This document shows positions 1-8,386 of a stretch of DNA of 64,000 nucleotides, piece by piece. The notes under the pieces are model-generated. The model did not search any database. It was not told where the DNA came from and worked only from the letters and a program-made list of their open reading frames with translations. This stretch comes from Natrarchaeobaculum sulfurireducens. Its GTDB lineage: Archaea > Halobacteriota > Halobacteria > Halobacteriales > Natrialbaceae. Numbering within the stretch: position 1 is the stretch's first letter; the number at the start of each line of letters is the position of its first letter. A program made the translations under genes and the position numbers. The DNA lies in NCBI RefSeq assembly GCF_003430825.1, contig NZ_CP024047.1:3100001-3164000 (forward strand). The letters run 5' to 3'.

Positions 1-1
1 G

Positions 2-442
2 GGGATCGAGATCGGTGACATGGTCGTCGCGACCGGTGCCGCGAAAAACGAGGGAACGACGAAACGCTACGAGGACGTCGAGTACCCCGCCGTGCCAGAC
101 TACGACGTGCTCTCGGCGCTGGTCGAGGCGGCCGAAGCCAACGACGAGGACGTCCACGTCGGGCCGATCGCCTCCGACGACGCCTACTACGCCGAAACTG
201 ACGAATACGTCGCCGACTGGGAAGCCGCAGGCCTGCTCGCCGTCGAAATGGAAGCCGCAGCACTGTTTACGCTCGCACGTCGCAAGGGCCTGCGCGCTGG
301 CGCGATCTGCACCGTCGACGGCAACCTCGTGGAAGGGACCCAGAAAGGAACCGACACCGAGGACGACGAACTCCCCGAAAAGGCCAAAAACAACGTCGGC
401 CGCGCCATCGACCTCACGCTCGAGGCCGCAACGAACCTATAA
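2..442 (+). CDS. Nucleoside phosphorylase (uridine phosphorylase-like), C-terminal part
   Basis: The reading frame is open from base 2, so the start lies before the window; 146 residues remain. The sequence fits the PNP/UDP family, which cleaves nucleosides with phosphate to give a free base and ribose-1-phosphate in purine and pyrimidine salvage. The family signature for ribose contact is visible in AVEMEAAALF, followed by a typical C-terminal stretch that includes GLRAGAICTVDGN. The next gene is convergent. Substrate choice between uridine and purine nucleosides cannot be settled from this fragment. Confidence 0.85.
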   Translation, partial: GIEIGDMVVATGAAKNEGTTKRYEDVEYPAVPDYDVLSALVEAAEANDEDVHVGPIASDDAYYAETDEYVADWEAAGLLAVEMEAAALFTLARRKGLRAGAICTVDGNLVEGTQKGTDTEDDELPEKAKNNVGRAIDLTLEAATNL

Positions 443-527
443 ATCGAGCCATACGTCAGCCTGACTCGAGCCCGAACGACGCGTGAAACGCCGACAAACC
501 GAACGCAATACGGCCGTGTGCGGCCGA

Positions 528-1340
528 TCAGGCGTCGTGCAACCGCTCGGCGACGATGGTCGTCCGGTCGGTCAACGCTTCCGTCGTCCCGGAGGCCGTC
601 TGTAGCGTCTCGTTGATCGCCTCGTACAGCGACTCGAACGCGACAGTGTCGTCGGCTGGACGGCACCAATCGTCGATATCGCGCGTCTCGAGCCCACACG
701 TCGAACAGCGGTCGCGGTCGCCACCGGGAACTGGCTCGAAACAGCCCTGACAGCGCTCGAGGCCGACGACGATCGACTCGCCGAGGGCGACGATACCCCG
801 GAGTTCCGATTGGAGTTTCGTCGCCGTTCCGGTGAACCCGGCGAGTGCGTCGCCGACGGTCGGCTCGAGCGCGTCGGCGTCGACGGCGTGGAGTTGCTCG
901 AGGCCGGCGTCAACGGAGTCGATCGCGAGCAACACCTCGCGGCGGGCCTGGCGGTACTCGGCGGCGGCCTCCGACTCGGCTGGCAGGCCAGACGCGTCGG
1001 CATCGACGGCCTCTGGAAGCCCGGTGGTCAGTGACGCGAAGGCGGCGACCGCAGAGACGGTTACGCCTTCGCGTTCGGTCGTCTTCCGGACGAGATCGAA
1101 CAGTGGGGCTGGCTCGAGAACGGTCCCCGATATCGGCTCGACGTGCAAAGACCCAAAACACGACGTGCAGACGGTCACGAGCCCGCTCTCGTGAACGTCG
1201 CCGTCGATCGGGACACCGCCGACGGGATAGAGGCACAATCCCGCAGGGTCCTCGTCGGCCGTCGTTCCACACCGGCGGCAGGTATCGTCGTCTCGCTCGA
1301 ACACGGCGGCTCGATCGCCGGACCACTCGCCTGAAGTCAC
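528..1340 (-). CDS. HNH-endonuclease-like zinc protein with a C-terminal zinc ribbon
   Basis: This is a 270-residue protein if translation begins at the GTG at 1340 (residues VTSGEWSG); an upstream in-frame ATG would run into the promoter of the divergent gene. The N-terminal third resembles a haloarchaeal HNH domain with a CxxC (CRRC) and a second CxxC (CTSC). The position where HNH nucleases usually carry the catalytic His-His reads LYPV, so nuclease activity is doubtful. The middle is helical. The C terminus has another pair of CxxC motifs (CQGC and CSTC), a probable zinc ribbon. The role is unknown; DNA binding is an inference. Confidence 0.6.
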   Translation of the reverse strand: MTSGEWSGDRAAVFERDDDTCRRCGTTADEDPAGLCLYPVGGVPIDGDVHESGLVTVCTSCFGSLHVEPISGTVLEPAPLFDLVRKTTEREGVTVSAVAAFASLTTGLPEAVDADASGLPAESEAAAEYRQARREVLLAIDSVDAGLEQLHAVDADALEPTVGDALAGFTGTATKLQSELRGIVALGESIVVGLERCQGCFEPVPGGDRDRCSTCGLETRDIDDWCRPADDTVAFESLYEAINETLQTASGTTEALTDRTTIVAERLHDA

Positions 1341-1455
1341 GAGCGAGCGAAGACAGCGAATCGACAAAAACGCACCGACCGCGCCGTCGACTGACCGCGC
1401 TGCAGTGAGGGACACTAGCACGAAACCATATTTTCGAGGCCGTCCTGGATCGACT

Positions 1456-2097
1456 ATGGGAGACTCACCGACCGACTTCCGGCTCGAGTGGGGAACCGAC
1501 CGCGAGGCGCTGGCAGGCCTCTTCCGTGACGTCGCCGTTGCGCTCGAACGCGGTGGTCCGATCGCGTTCAGCGACGACGAGACGAGCGTCACGCTCGAGG
1601 TCCCGATGCACGTCGCCGCCGGGTTGCGAGTCGATCACCAGGCAGACAACCCACCCCAGACCGGGCTCACGTTCGATCTCCAGTGGGATGACGACGGCTC
1701 GAGCGTCGACCGGGGCACCGCCGTGGACGAAACCGCGTCGACGGACACCGGCGACGGACCGGTGATCGAACCGCAAGCAGGGACGGGTGGGTCGACAGAC
1801 ACGACGCCGCCGATCGAGGCAGGCTCAGCAGCAGCGCCGGCGGACGCCGTCGTTTCCGCGCGAAAACGGCGGATGCGACAAGCTGAGGACTCCGGAAATC
1901 CAGCGCGGCGAAGTCGATTCGAAGTGTACGAAGACCGCGCTGGCGAGTGGCGCTGGCGGCTGGTCCACTGGAACGGAAACGTCGTCGCCGACGGCGGTGA
2001 GGGATACGCCTCGAAATACAACGTCAAACGGGCGGTCAAAAGCGTCATGCAGACGGCCTCGAGTGCACGCCTCGTCGAACGATCGAACGAGGAATGA
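1456..2097 (+). CDS. amphi-Trp domain / DUF1508 (HVO_2922-type) protein
   Basis: This protein has 213 residues. The ATG at 1456 follows a TATA-like stretch (catattttcg, about 25 bases upstream), which fits a leaderless transcript. Residues 1-80 resemble the haloarchaeal amphi-Trp domain, with alternating hydrophobic strands and a terminal LQWDD. Residues 85-145 are low-complexity linker. Residues 150-213 match the short DUF1508/YegP fold, recognised by FEVYEDRAGEWRW and SKYNVKRAVKSV. DUF1508 proteins are small and often duplicated; no biochemical role is established. It is divergent from the HNH-like gene. Confidence 0.75.
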   Translation: MGDSPTDFRLEWGTDREALAGLFRDVAVALERGGPIAFSDDETSVTLEVPMHVAAGLRVDHQADNPPQTGLTFDLQWDDDGSSVDRGTAVDETASTDTGDGPVIEPQAGTGGSTDTTPPIEAGSAAAPADAVVSARKRRMRQAEDSGNPARRSRFEVYEDRAGEWRWRLVHWNGNVVADGGEGYASKYNVKRAVKSVMQTASSARLVERSNEE

Positions 2098-2137
2098 GAC
2101 GGGCTTCGAGACGGGCTGTGGTACCGATTTGCCGAAG

Positions 2138-2875
2138 TCAGGGACGGAGATCGTCGAACTCGAGGTCGGTGTCGAACTCCGGGGCTCGGTCCAGGGCCTC
2201 GTACTCGAGCGAGGGAGTCACGCCGGCGGGGACGGCGTTGTACTCCTGGAGGAACTCGACGATGCCGCGTTTGCCGCCGAAGTCGCCCCGGTACCGTCTG
2301 AAGAGCCGAGGAATCCTCGCGGCGGCGGACTCGTCGTCGTAGCCGACGTTCTCCTCTAAGAACCACTCGACGGCGATGTCCAGGTCGGCGTCGACGTCCG
2401 CGGGCGAGTAGATGGCGATCGGCGGACAGGTATCGCCCCCACGAGACAACCCGAAGTGGATGCGCGGATCACACTCGGGGAGTCGAAACTGCCGTTCGAA
2501 AGACGAAGGAAACGGTCGCGGGAGATAGCCAAAGCCCCACCGATGTTTCGAGCGCCGCAGGAGGCCGTGTTCGAGGTCGTTGAGGCTCAGCCAGACGCCG
2601 CCGACTGGAATTCGGTCGCGGGCGAAGAACGTCCAGCGGTCGAGGACGTTCCCCTCGAGCAGGGATCGGTCGTCGGCCTCCATCAGGACGTGGCCGTAGG
2701 CGTTGTAGCAGTTGAGCCAGAACGAGAGCTTCCGGGTCCGGGTCGACAGCGCGCGCTCGAGGCGCGGTCGCTCGAGGGTCGCTAGCTGTCGCTGAAGCCA
2801 GTCGGCGTCACCCTCGGTCTTGACAGTGTAGAGGAGATCCGCTGAGAGGGAGACCGGATCGAGCTGCGTAGCCAT
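2138..2875 (-). CDS. DUF547 domain protein
   Basis: This protein has 245 residues, starting at the ATG at 2875 (MATQLDPVSL). The core FWLNCYNAYGH and the later HFGLSRGGDTCPP match the conserved blocks of DUF547. That family is thought to have a papain/transglutaminase-like fold in which the Cys of the xCPP block and an upstream His may be catalytic. No signal peptide is seen, so it is probably cytoplasmic, unlike many bacterial members. The substrate is unknown. The next gene starts 128 bases away in the divergent direction. Confidence 0.75.
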   Translation of the reverse strand: MATQLDPVSLSADLLYTVKTEGDADWLQRQLATLERPRLERALSTRTRKLSFWLNCYNAYGHVLMEADDRSLLEGNVLDRWTFFARDRIPVGGVWLSLNDLEHGLLRRSKHRWGFGYLPRPFPSSFERQFRLPECDPRIHFGLSRGGDTCPPIAIYSPADVDADLDIAVEWFLEENVGYDDESAAARIPRLFRRYRGDFGGKRGIVEFLQEYNAVPAGVTPSLEYEALDRAPEFDTDLEFDDLRP

Positions 2876-3002
2876 TCGATCGACTAGACGCGGACCAGTT
2901 CCTTCAACTCGTGTTGTGACTCCCGCCGACAGTCCGACAGGTGGATATGTTGGCGAATATGTCGGCCCCACGCTTATCGGGACGAGCGTCGTCTGCGCTG
3001 AC

Positions 3003-4019
3003 GTGAACCGCAGTACGGGTTACCTCCTCGTTCTCGTTGCGATTTCCGCTTACCTCTCCTGGCAACTCGTCACGCCGTTTCTCGGCTTCGTCCTCGCGGC
3101 GATCCTCATCGCGTTCGTCCTTACTCCGCTCCAGCGACGTCTCGAGCGCGTCTTACCGGCCGGCATCGCCGCGTTCTCGCTGGTGATACTGGCCACGGTG
3201 GGCGGTGTCATCCCGTTCGTCCTCGTCGCCCTCGTCGTCGCCGAAGATGCCGCCGACCTCGTCCGCGACGTCGATCCCGACGACCTCGCTGTCGCCGACC
3301 TCGAGGCGTGGATCGAGGCAGAACTCGGGCTCGAGGTCGACGTCACGGCGGCGGTCGTCGACTCGGCCGAACAGATCGGCACGATCCTGATCGAGCAGAC
3401 GACCGCCTGGTTCAGCGTGCTCACGCACACGCTGATCGGGCTCGGACTGTCGCTGTTCGTCCTCTACTACCTGCTCAAGGAGGGTGAGACGCTGATGGCG
3501 TGGCTTCGCGAGCGGACGCCGCTGCCCGAAGACGTACAGGACGACCTCTATGGCGAACTCGACGAAGTGATGTGGGCGGTGCTCGCCGGCCACGTACTCA
3601 TTGCGATCGTCGAAGGCGTCATCGCCGGCCTCGGCCTGTTCGCGACCGGCATCCCAAACCCCGCGTTCTGGACGTTCGTAATGGTCATCCTCTCGCTCGT
3701 GCCGCTGATCGGGGCCTTCCTCGTCTGGGGACCCGCCGTTGCGTATCTCGTCGTGACCGGCGAACCGATTCTCGCAGTCGGCCTCGCGGTCTACAGCGCC
3801 ATCGTCGTCGGCATCGCAGACGACTACCTGCGGCCGGTCGTCGTCGACCGATACGCCGAACTCAGCCCCGCGATCATCATCCTCGGCGTCCTCGGGGGCA
3901 TCTACGCCTTCGGCATCATGGGACTGTTCTTCGGCCCCGTCGTGCTTGGTGCCCTGCTCGCGACGGTCGATGTCTTCGACGAACACTACGAGCGACTCGC
4001 CGACACCGAGCAAACGTAG
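3003..4019 (+). CDS. AI-2E/PerM family membrane permease
   Basis: This is a 338-residue integral membrane protein read from the GTG at 3003 (VNRSTGYLL). It shows the family layout: two hydrophobic segments at the N terminus (about 10-70), a hydrophilic region of about 80 residues, then five or six segments. The conserved block around EGVIAGLG and the final IYAFGIMGLFFGPVVLG are typical of the AI-2E transporter (PerM/TqsA) family. In haloarchaea a role in autoinducer-2 export is not expected, and the substrate is unknown. Longer in-frame starts exist, but they precede the likely membrane start. Confidence 0.8.
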   Translation: MNRSTGYLLVLVAISAYLSWQLVTPFLGFVLAAILIAFVLTPLQRRLERVLPAGIAAFSLVILATVGGVIPFVLVALVVAEDAADLVRDVDPDDLAVADLEAWIEAELGLEVDVTAAVVDSAEQIGTILIEQTTAWFSVLTHTLIGLGLSLFVLYYLLKEGETLMAWLRERTPLPEDVQDDLYGELDEVMWAVLAGHVLIAIVEGVIAGLGLFATGIPNPAFWTFVMVILSLVPLIGAFLVWGPAVAYLVVTGEPILAVGLAVYSAIVVGIADDYLRPVVVDRYAELSPAIIILGVLGGIYAFGIMGLFFGPVVLGALLATVDVFDEHYERLADTEQT

Positions 4020-4116
4020 CTCCCAAAACGCGTCGACGGACGCGACGGTCGCGAGGACCCATTTAGTCGTGGGAATCTGCCCCGCGCTTATACCTCTCGC
4101 GGTTCAAGAGGGCAGT

Positions 4117-4533
4117 ATGCACGTGTTGGTACCCCTGGACGATTCGGAGCCGGCCCGAGCCGCACTCGAGCACGCGGTGGAAGAACAACCCGACGCGCAG
4201 ATTACCGCGGTACACGTCATCGACCCGAGCACCGCCGTCTACGGCGAGGGCGGGATCTACGCCTACGATGCGCTCATCGAGAGCCGACGGGAGGCCGCAA
4301 AGACGCTGCTCGAGGACGCCGAAGCGCTGGCCGCCGACCACGGCGTCGACCTCGAGACGGAGACGGTCGTCGGGCAGGCGGCACGAGAGATCGTCGAGTA
4401 CACTGACGAGAACGACGTCGACCGGATCATCATCGGCAGTCGCGGTCGGTCCGGCGCCTCTCGAGTGTTGCTGGGCAGCGTTGCTGAGAACGTCGCTCGC
4501 CGCGCGCCGGTGCCGGTGACGATCGTCCGATAA
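4117..4533 (+). CDS. Universal stress protein, UspA family
   Basis: This is a 138-residue, single-domain protein of typical family length. It starts MHVLVPLDDSE and ends APVPVTIVR. The nucleotide-binding signature G-x2-G-x9-G-S is present as GSRGRSGASRVLLGS (about residues 106-120), so it is probably an ATP-binding type. It is cytoplasmic. Haloarchaea carry many such paralogues, and the specific stress cannot be read from sequence. The ATG at 4117 was chosen because the family starts at the first beta strand. Confidence 0.9.
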   Translation: MHVLVPLDDSEPARAALEHAVEEQPDAQITAVHVIDPSTAVYGEGGIYAYDALIESRREAAKTLLEDAEALAADHGVDLETETVVGQAAREIVEYTDENDVDRIIIGSRGRSGASRVLLGSVAENVARRAPVPVTIVR

Positions 4534-4614
4534 CGACCCCCTGGTGAGCCATCGGTGTCGAGCGCCGATCCGTCGCGCTTTTGACCGCCCGTCCCCGACG
4601 GTGTGATAAGACGG

Positions 4615-5868
4615 ATGGCCCGATACCACATCGAGACCTACGGCTGCACCTCGAATCGTGGCGAGAGCCGCGAGATCGAGCGGCGGCTCCGCGACGCCGG
4701 TCACCACCGCGTCGGCGGCCCCGACGAGGCCGACGTGGCCATCCTCAACACCTGTACGGTCGTCGAGAAGACCGAACGAAACATGCTCCGGCGGGCGGAG
4801 GAACTCGCGACGGAGACGGCAGACCTCTACATCACTGGCTGTATGGCCCTCGCGCAGGGCGAGGAGTTCGCCGACGCCGAGGTCGACGGCGAGGTCCTCC
4901 ACTGGGACGAGGTCCCACAGGCAGTCACCAACGGGGAGTGTCCGACGACGACGCCCGACGCCGAGCCCGTTCTCGACGGCGTCGTCGGCATCCTCCCCAT
5001 CGCGCGAGGGTGCATGTCCGACTGTTCGTACTGCATCACCAAACACGCCACCGGCAAGATCGAGTCACCGCCGATCGAAGAGAACGTCCGCAAGGCTCGA
5101 GCGTTGATTCACGCCGGCGCAAAGGAGATCCGAATCACCGGTCAGGACACCGGCGTCTACGGCTGGGACCAGGGCAAACGAACGCTCCACGAACTGCTCG
5201 AGCGCATCTGTGCCATCGACGGCGAGTTTCGGGTGCGCGTAGGCATGGCGAACCCGAAAGGCGTCCACGGCATCCGTGAGGACCTCGCCGACGTCTTCGT
5301 CGAGAACGACGAACTCTACGACTTCCTCCACGCCCCCGTCCAGTCGGGTTCGAACGACGTCTTAGGCGACATGCGCCGCCAGCACCAGGTCGGCGAGTAC
5401 CTCGAGGTCGTCGACACCTTCGACGAACGCCTCGAGTACTGGACTCTGTCGACGGACTTCATCGTCGGCTTTCCGACGGAGACCGACGACGACCACCGAA
5501 AATCCCTCGAGTTACTCCGTGAGACGCGCCCCGAGAAGGTGAACGTCACCCGCTTCTCGAAGCGACCGGGCACCGACGCTGCCGACATGAAAGGGCTCGG
5601 CGGCACGCTGAAGAAAGAACGCTCGAAGGAGATGAGCAAACTCAAGCGCGAACTCGTCGGCGAGGCCTACGAGTCGATGGTCGGCGAGACCCGTCCGAAC
5701 TGTCTCGTCGTCGAGGAGGGCGTCGGCGACTCCGTGAAGTGTCGTGACTCCGCGTACCGACAGCTCATCGTCCAGCACGCGAGCGATCACGGCCTCGAAC
5801 CAGGCGACTTCGTCGACCTCGAGGTGACCGCCCACGAGACGATGTACGCGTTCGCCGAGCCGGTCTGA
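4615..5868 (+). CDS. tRNA N6-threonylcarbamoyladenosine-37 methylthiotransferase (e-MtaB/CDKAL1 type)
   Basis: This protein has 417 residues. It inserts a methylthio group at C2 of t6A37 in ANN-decoding tRNAs to give ms2t6A. It has the UPF0004 domain with cluster cysteines at about C11 (YGCTSN), C47 (NTCT) and C76. The radical-SAM motif CxxxCxxC lies at C133, C137 and C140 (CMSDCSYC), and a C-terminal TRAM region ends the protein. The CTSN form of the first motif is typical of the archaeal/eukaryotic e-MtaB branch rather than MiaB. The ATG at 4615 gives the family start MARYHIETYG; a second ATG lies 12 bases upstream. Confidence 0.92.
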   Translation: MARYHIETYGCTSNRGESREIERRLRDAGHHRVGGPDEADVAILNTCTVVEKTERNMLRRAEELATETADLYITGCMALAQGEEFADAEVDGEVLHWDEVPQAVTNGECPTTTPDAEPVLDGVVGILPIARGCMSDCSYCITKHATGKIESPPIEENVRKARALIHAGAKEIRITGQDTGVYGWDQGKRTLHELLERICAIDGEFRVRVGMANPKGVHGIREDLADVFVENDELYDFLHAPVQSGSNDVLGDMRRQHQVGEYLEVVDTFDERLEYWTLSTDFIVGFPTETDDDHRKSLELLRETRPEKVNVTRFSKRPGTDAADMKGLGGTLKKERSKEMSKLKRELVGEAYESMVGETRPNCLVVEEGVGDSVKCRDSAYRQLIVQHASDHGLEPGDFVDLEVTAHETMYAFAEPV

Positions 5869-5917
5869 ACGCGACGGCAACCAGTCGAACGTCGCTCGAG
5901 CGGTGTTACAACCGGGT

Positions 5918-6397
5918 TCAGAGCCGGTCAACGGCGGCTTCGATCTCGACCTGCGGTAACGGCGAGATCCAGTCGTCGGCGACGAACGCATACTGGACCT
6001 CGAGGTCCGGATCGATCACGAACGCCGAGCGCCACGGGGTCGAGACGCCCGCCATGTGCTCGCGGTCGGCCAGCAACTCGAGAGACTCGCCCACGACGCC
6101 GTCCACGTCGGCGAAAAAGCGAAAGTCCGGAGCGTCGAGCCAGCGGAGAAACTCGTTCTGGGCGTACGGGCCGTCACGGCTGACGCCGAGGACGGACACC
6201 TCGTCGAACTCGTCCCAGCCGGCGCGAACGAACCGTTTCCACCAGTTCTGTGCGATCGCGCTGAACGCAAAGCCCGTGAAGATGAGGACGGCACCGCGGT
6301 CGTCGACCACTCCAGAGAGGCTGGTCGAACGGAACGTTTCGCCGTCACAGCACAGCGCCTCGAAATCCGGAACCGTCTCTCCGACCGTCGGTGGCAT
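5918..6397 (-). CDS. Redoxin (AhpC/TSA-like) protein lacking the usual peroxidatic Cys
   Basis: This is a 159-residue thioredoxin-fold protein beginning MPPTVGETVPDF, as in peroxiredoxins of the AhpC/TSA/BCP group. The strand VLIFTGFAFS occupies the place where peroxiredoxins carry the catalytic Cys (usually FxxxxxTxxC), but here the residues are FSAIAQNWW with no Cys. The only cysteines are a CC pair near residue 18. It is therefore either non-catalytic or uses another residue. It diverges from a glutaredoxin-like gene, which suggests a thiol-redox role by context only. Confidence 0.7.
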   Translation of the reverse strand: MPPTVGETVPDFEALCCDGETFRSTSLSGVVDDRGAVLIFTGFAFSAIAQNWWKRFVRAGWDEFDEVSVLGVSRDGPYAQNEFLRWLDAPDFRFFADVDGVVGESLELLADREHMAGVSTPWRSAFVIDPDLEVQYAFVADDWISPLPQVEIEAAVDRL

Positions 6398-6414
6398 ACC
6401 CCGACCTCGTCTCC

Positions 6415-6456
6415 CGGAACCAAAAAGTTCCGTTCGGCGGCAGTTCGGTGTCGAAC
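6415..6456. promoter_or_regulatory. Two inverted repeats between divergent redoxin and glutaredoxin genes
   Basis: A perfect repeat CGGAAC-caaaaa-GTTCCG (6415-6432) is followed by GTTCG-gtgt-CGAAC (6443-6456). Both lie in the 104-base divergent spacer, where either could act as an operator. TTCG/CGAA words are common in this genome, so the second repeat is weak evidence; the first, centred on an A-tract, is more convincing. Confidence 0.4.
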
Positions 6457-6501
6457 GGCCGACCACCCAGCCTTTTGCCACCGCGAGTCGAACGCCAGCA
6501 C

Positions 6502-6738
6502 ATGCTCACGCTCTACCGCCTCGAGGGCTGTCCGTACTGCGAGATCGTCGTCGACCGACTCGAGGAACTCGGCGTCGACTACGAGAGCGTCTGGGTCGAA
6601 GGGCTGCACTCGAAACGCGACGCGGTCAGACGCGTCTCCGGCCAACGCCAGGTGCCCGTGATCGTCGACGACGACGTCGGCGTCACGATGGCCGAGTCCG
6701 AACGGATACTCGAGTTCCTCGAGCGGTCGTACGCCTAA
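6502..6738 (+). CDS. Glutaredoxin / GST N-terminal domain protein
   Basis: This is a 78-residue, single thioredoxin-fold domain with the active-site motif CPYC at about residues 10-13 (EGCPYCEIV). The cis-Pro loop QVPVIVDD and the C-terminal MAESERILEFLE are also present. It is expected to reduce disulfides or mixed disulfides in the cytoplasm. Haloarchaea use gamma-glutamylcysteine rather than glutathione, so the thiol partner is uncertain. The ATG at 6502 places the start right before the first strand. Confidence 0.88.
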   Translation: MLTLYRLEGCPYCEIVVDRLEELGVDYESVWVEGLHSKRDAVRRVSGQRQVPVIVDDDVGVTMAESERILEFLERSYA

Positions 6739-6765
6739 CGTCGGTCTGACGAGCGCCGTTTTCCG

Positions 6766-7170
6766 TCACTCGTCGCGCAGACTGTGTGGATCGAGACCGG
6801 GATCCTCGACTGCAGGCGCACCGACGGCGAGCACGACCCCTCGCTCGTCGCCGACGTTCCGGTGGCCGTGACCGATCTCGGGTTTGGCGAGCCAGGCCGC
6901 TCCGGGGCCGACCTCGACGTATTCTTCCTCGCCGGAGCGGCCGAGTTTCAGCGAGAACTCGCCCTCGAGTACGTAGTACAGCTCTTCCTGTTGGCTGTGA
7001 GCGTGGTACCGGATCTCCTCACCCGGTTCGAAATACCAGAGCTTGCAGTTGACCTGATCGGCACCGAGAGCCTCGTCGAGGGCCGTGATCTCGAGGTCGG
7101 GGGGCACCTCATCGATCTTCGAGAGGTCGGTGGTCGGCACGTCGTCGGTCTGAACTACTTCGTATCCCAT
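6766..7170 (-). CDS. Cupin domain protein
   Basis: This protein has 134 residues. A single cupin barrel is indicated by YHAHSQQEELYYVLEG (metal-site His and Glu of motif 1) and by PEIGHGHRN in motif 2. It is expected to bind a divalent metal. The ATG at 7170 gives MGYEVVQTDD; an upstream in-frame Met adds ten unlikely residues. Enzyme function and substrate are unknown. A second, unrelated-looking cupin lies at 39751-40095. Confidence 0.8.
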   Translation of the reverse strand: MGYEVVQTDDVPTTDLSKIDEVPPDLEITALDEALGADQVNCKLWYFEPGEEIRYHAHSQQEELYYVLEGEFSLKLGRSGEEEYVEVGPGAAWLAKPEIGHGHRNVGDERGVVLAVGAPAVEDPGLDPHSLRDE

Positions 7171-7242
7171 GCGTGTAGTGAACACGACACAATATGACAA
7201 AAGCGTACGGACCGCCGGCTCGGCTTGCTGATAGCCGGTCGA

Positions 7243-7782
7243 TCAGTCGAAGACGACCGCACTCTCTGTGTCGGGAACAGTCGCGCCCTCCTGGTCGGCG
7301 AACGCCGCGTGAACGCGCTCGTAGGTCTCCGACAGCGCCTCGACGATCACCGAGGTGTCGCTCAGCACGGGCATGAAGTTAGTGTCACCCCGCCAGCGAG
7401 GGACGACGTGGGTGTGGAGGTGGTCGCCGATGGAGCCGCCGGCACCGTCGCCGAGATTCAACCCAGCGTTGAAGCCGTCGGGTTCGAGTGCGACCTCGAG
7501 CGCATCGAAGGTCCGCTGTTTCAGCCGCGCGTGCTCGAGCAGTTGCTCGTCGGTGAGGTCGCCATACTCGCCCGTGTGAACGCGGGGAATCACCATCGCG
7601 TGGCCCGGGTTGTACGGGTAGTTGTTCAACATGACGAACGCCCGCTCGGACCGTGCGACGATCAGGTTCTCCCGATCGTCGTCCTGTTCGGGAAGTTCAC
7701 AGAACACGCAGTCGACGACGTCGGGGTTTTTGTCCGCGCGCTTGATCCACTCGATCCGCCACGGGGCAAACACCTGTTCCAT
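7243..7782 (-). CDS. HIT family nucleotide hydrolase
   Basis: This protein has 179 residues and starts MEQVFAPWRIEWI at 7782. The histidine triad is visible as HLHTHVV, and it follows a conserved block with Asn and Gly-Ser-Ile that contacts the nucleotide phosphates. CxxC residues near the N terminus (VVDCVFC) suggest the zinc-binding Fhit/HINT-like form found in archaea. Members hydrolyse or transfer nucleotidyl groups, for example AMP derivatives or diadenosine polyphosphates. The exact substrate is not determinable here. Confidence 0.88.
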   Translation of the reverse strand: MEQVFAPWRIEWIKRADKNPDVVDCVFCELPEQDDDRENLIVARSERAFVMLNNYPYNPGHAMVIPRVHTGEYGDLTDEQLLEHARLKQRTFDALEVALEPDGFNAGLNLGDGAGGSIGDHLHTHVVPRWRGDTNFMPVLSDTSVIVEALSETYERVHAAFADQEGATVPDTESAVVFD

Positions 7783-8053
7783 ACGCGTGCGTACTCGAGC
7801 CGACGCTAAACGGATTGTGTAACAACCGAACCGGTCGGTCCGGGGCGGTGCGCTCGAGCGCTGTCGGTCCACGCTCGGGCGATAGTACCCTGCTAGCAAG
7901 GGTGGGTGTCTCTGCCCGAAGAGTGGCGTCCTGAGCAGTCGTTTTAAACGATAAAGAACGGTTTTAGCGCGTTTTACTGTCGACCATCCGGGACGACTCA
8001 CCGCTCGTAATAAAGCATGGCTTTAAGACAACAGTATCGAAAGTGGACGGGTA

Positions 8054-8254
8054 ATGGCAACGACAGATGACTCCTTTAACGGCTTGACTGAGTACTGTGA
8101 TGAGTGTGAGCTGGATACGCTCCACGAAGTGTCGGTTCAGATTCGAACCGAAAGTACGAAAAAAGAGAACGCTCAGTTCTCGCGTGAACCCTACCGCGTG
8201 AGTGAGTGCCAGCGCTGCGGTCACCGGACGAGTCAGCGGATGAACAACGCCTGA
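8054..8254 (+). CDS. Small zinc-ribbon protein
   Basis: This protein has 66 residues, with CxxC at YCDEC and CxxC at CQRC flanking a short beta segment. That layout is a classic treble-clef or zinc ribbon, similar to small haloarchaeal zinc-finger proteins (I believe DUF7835-like). It is probably monocistronic, with an AT-rich promoter region before it (7960-8035). It could bind nucleic acid or protein; nothing more can be said from the sequence. Confidence 0.75.
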   Translation: MATTDDSFNGLTEYCDECELDTLHEVSVQIRTESTKKENAQFSREPYRVSECQRCGHRTSQRMNNA

Positions 8255-8386
8255 CCGGCATCGAAACGAGACACTCGAAACGATCGGTTGACCGATAACA
8301 ACCCAACAATCACCCCCTACTTCTCGTCGATGCGGGCCCACTATCGTGGTCCCGGTCGGCGATACGCGCCTGACCACCGAGCGACG

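Noticed and set aside
8022-8034. Short palindrome AAAGC-atg-GCTTT before the small zinc-ribbon gene
   Set aside because: Only five-base arms; expected by chance in an AT-rich promoter.
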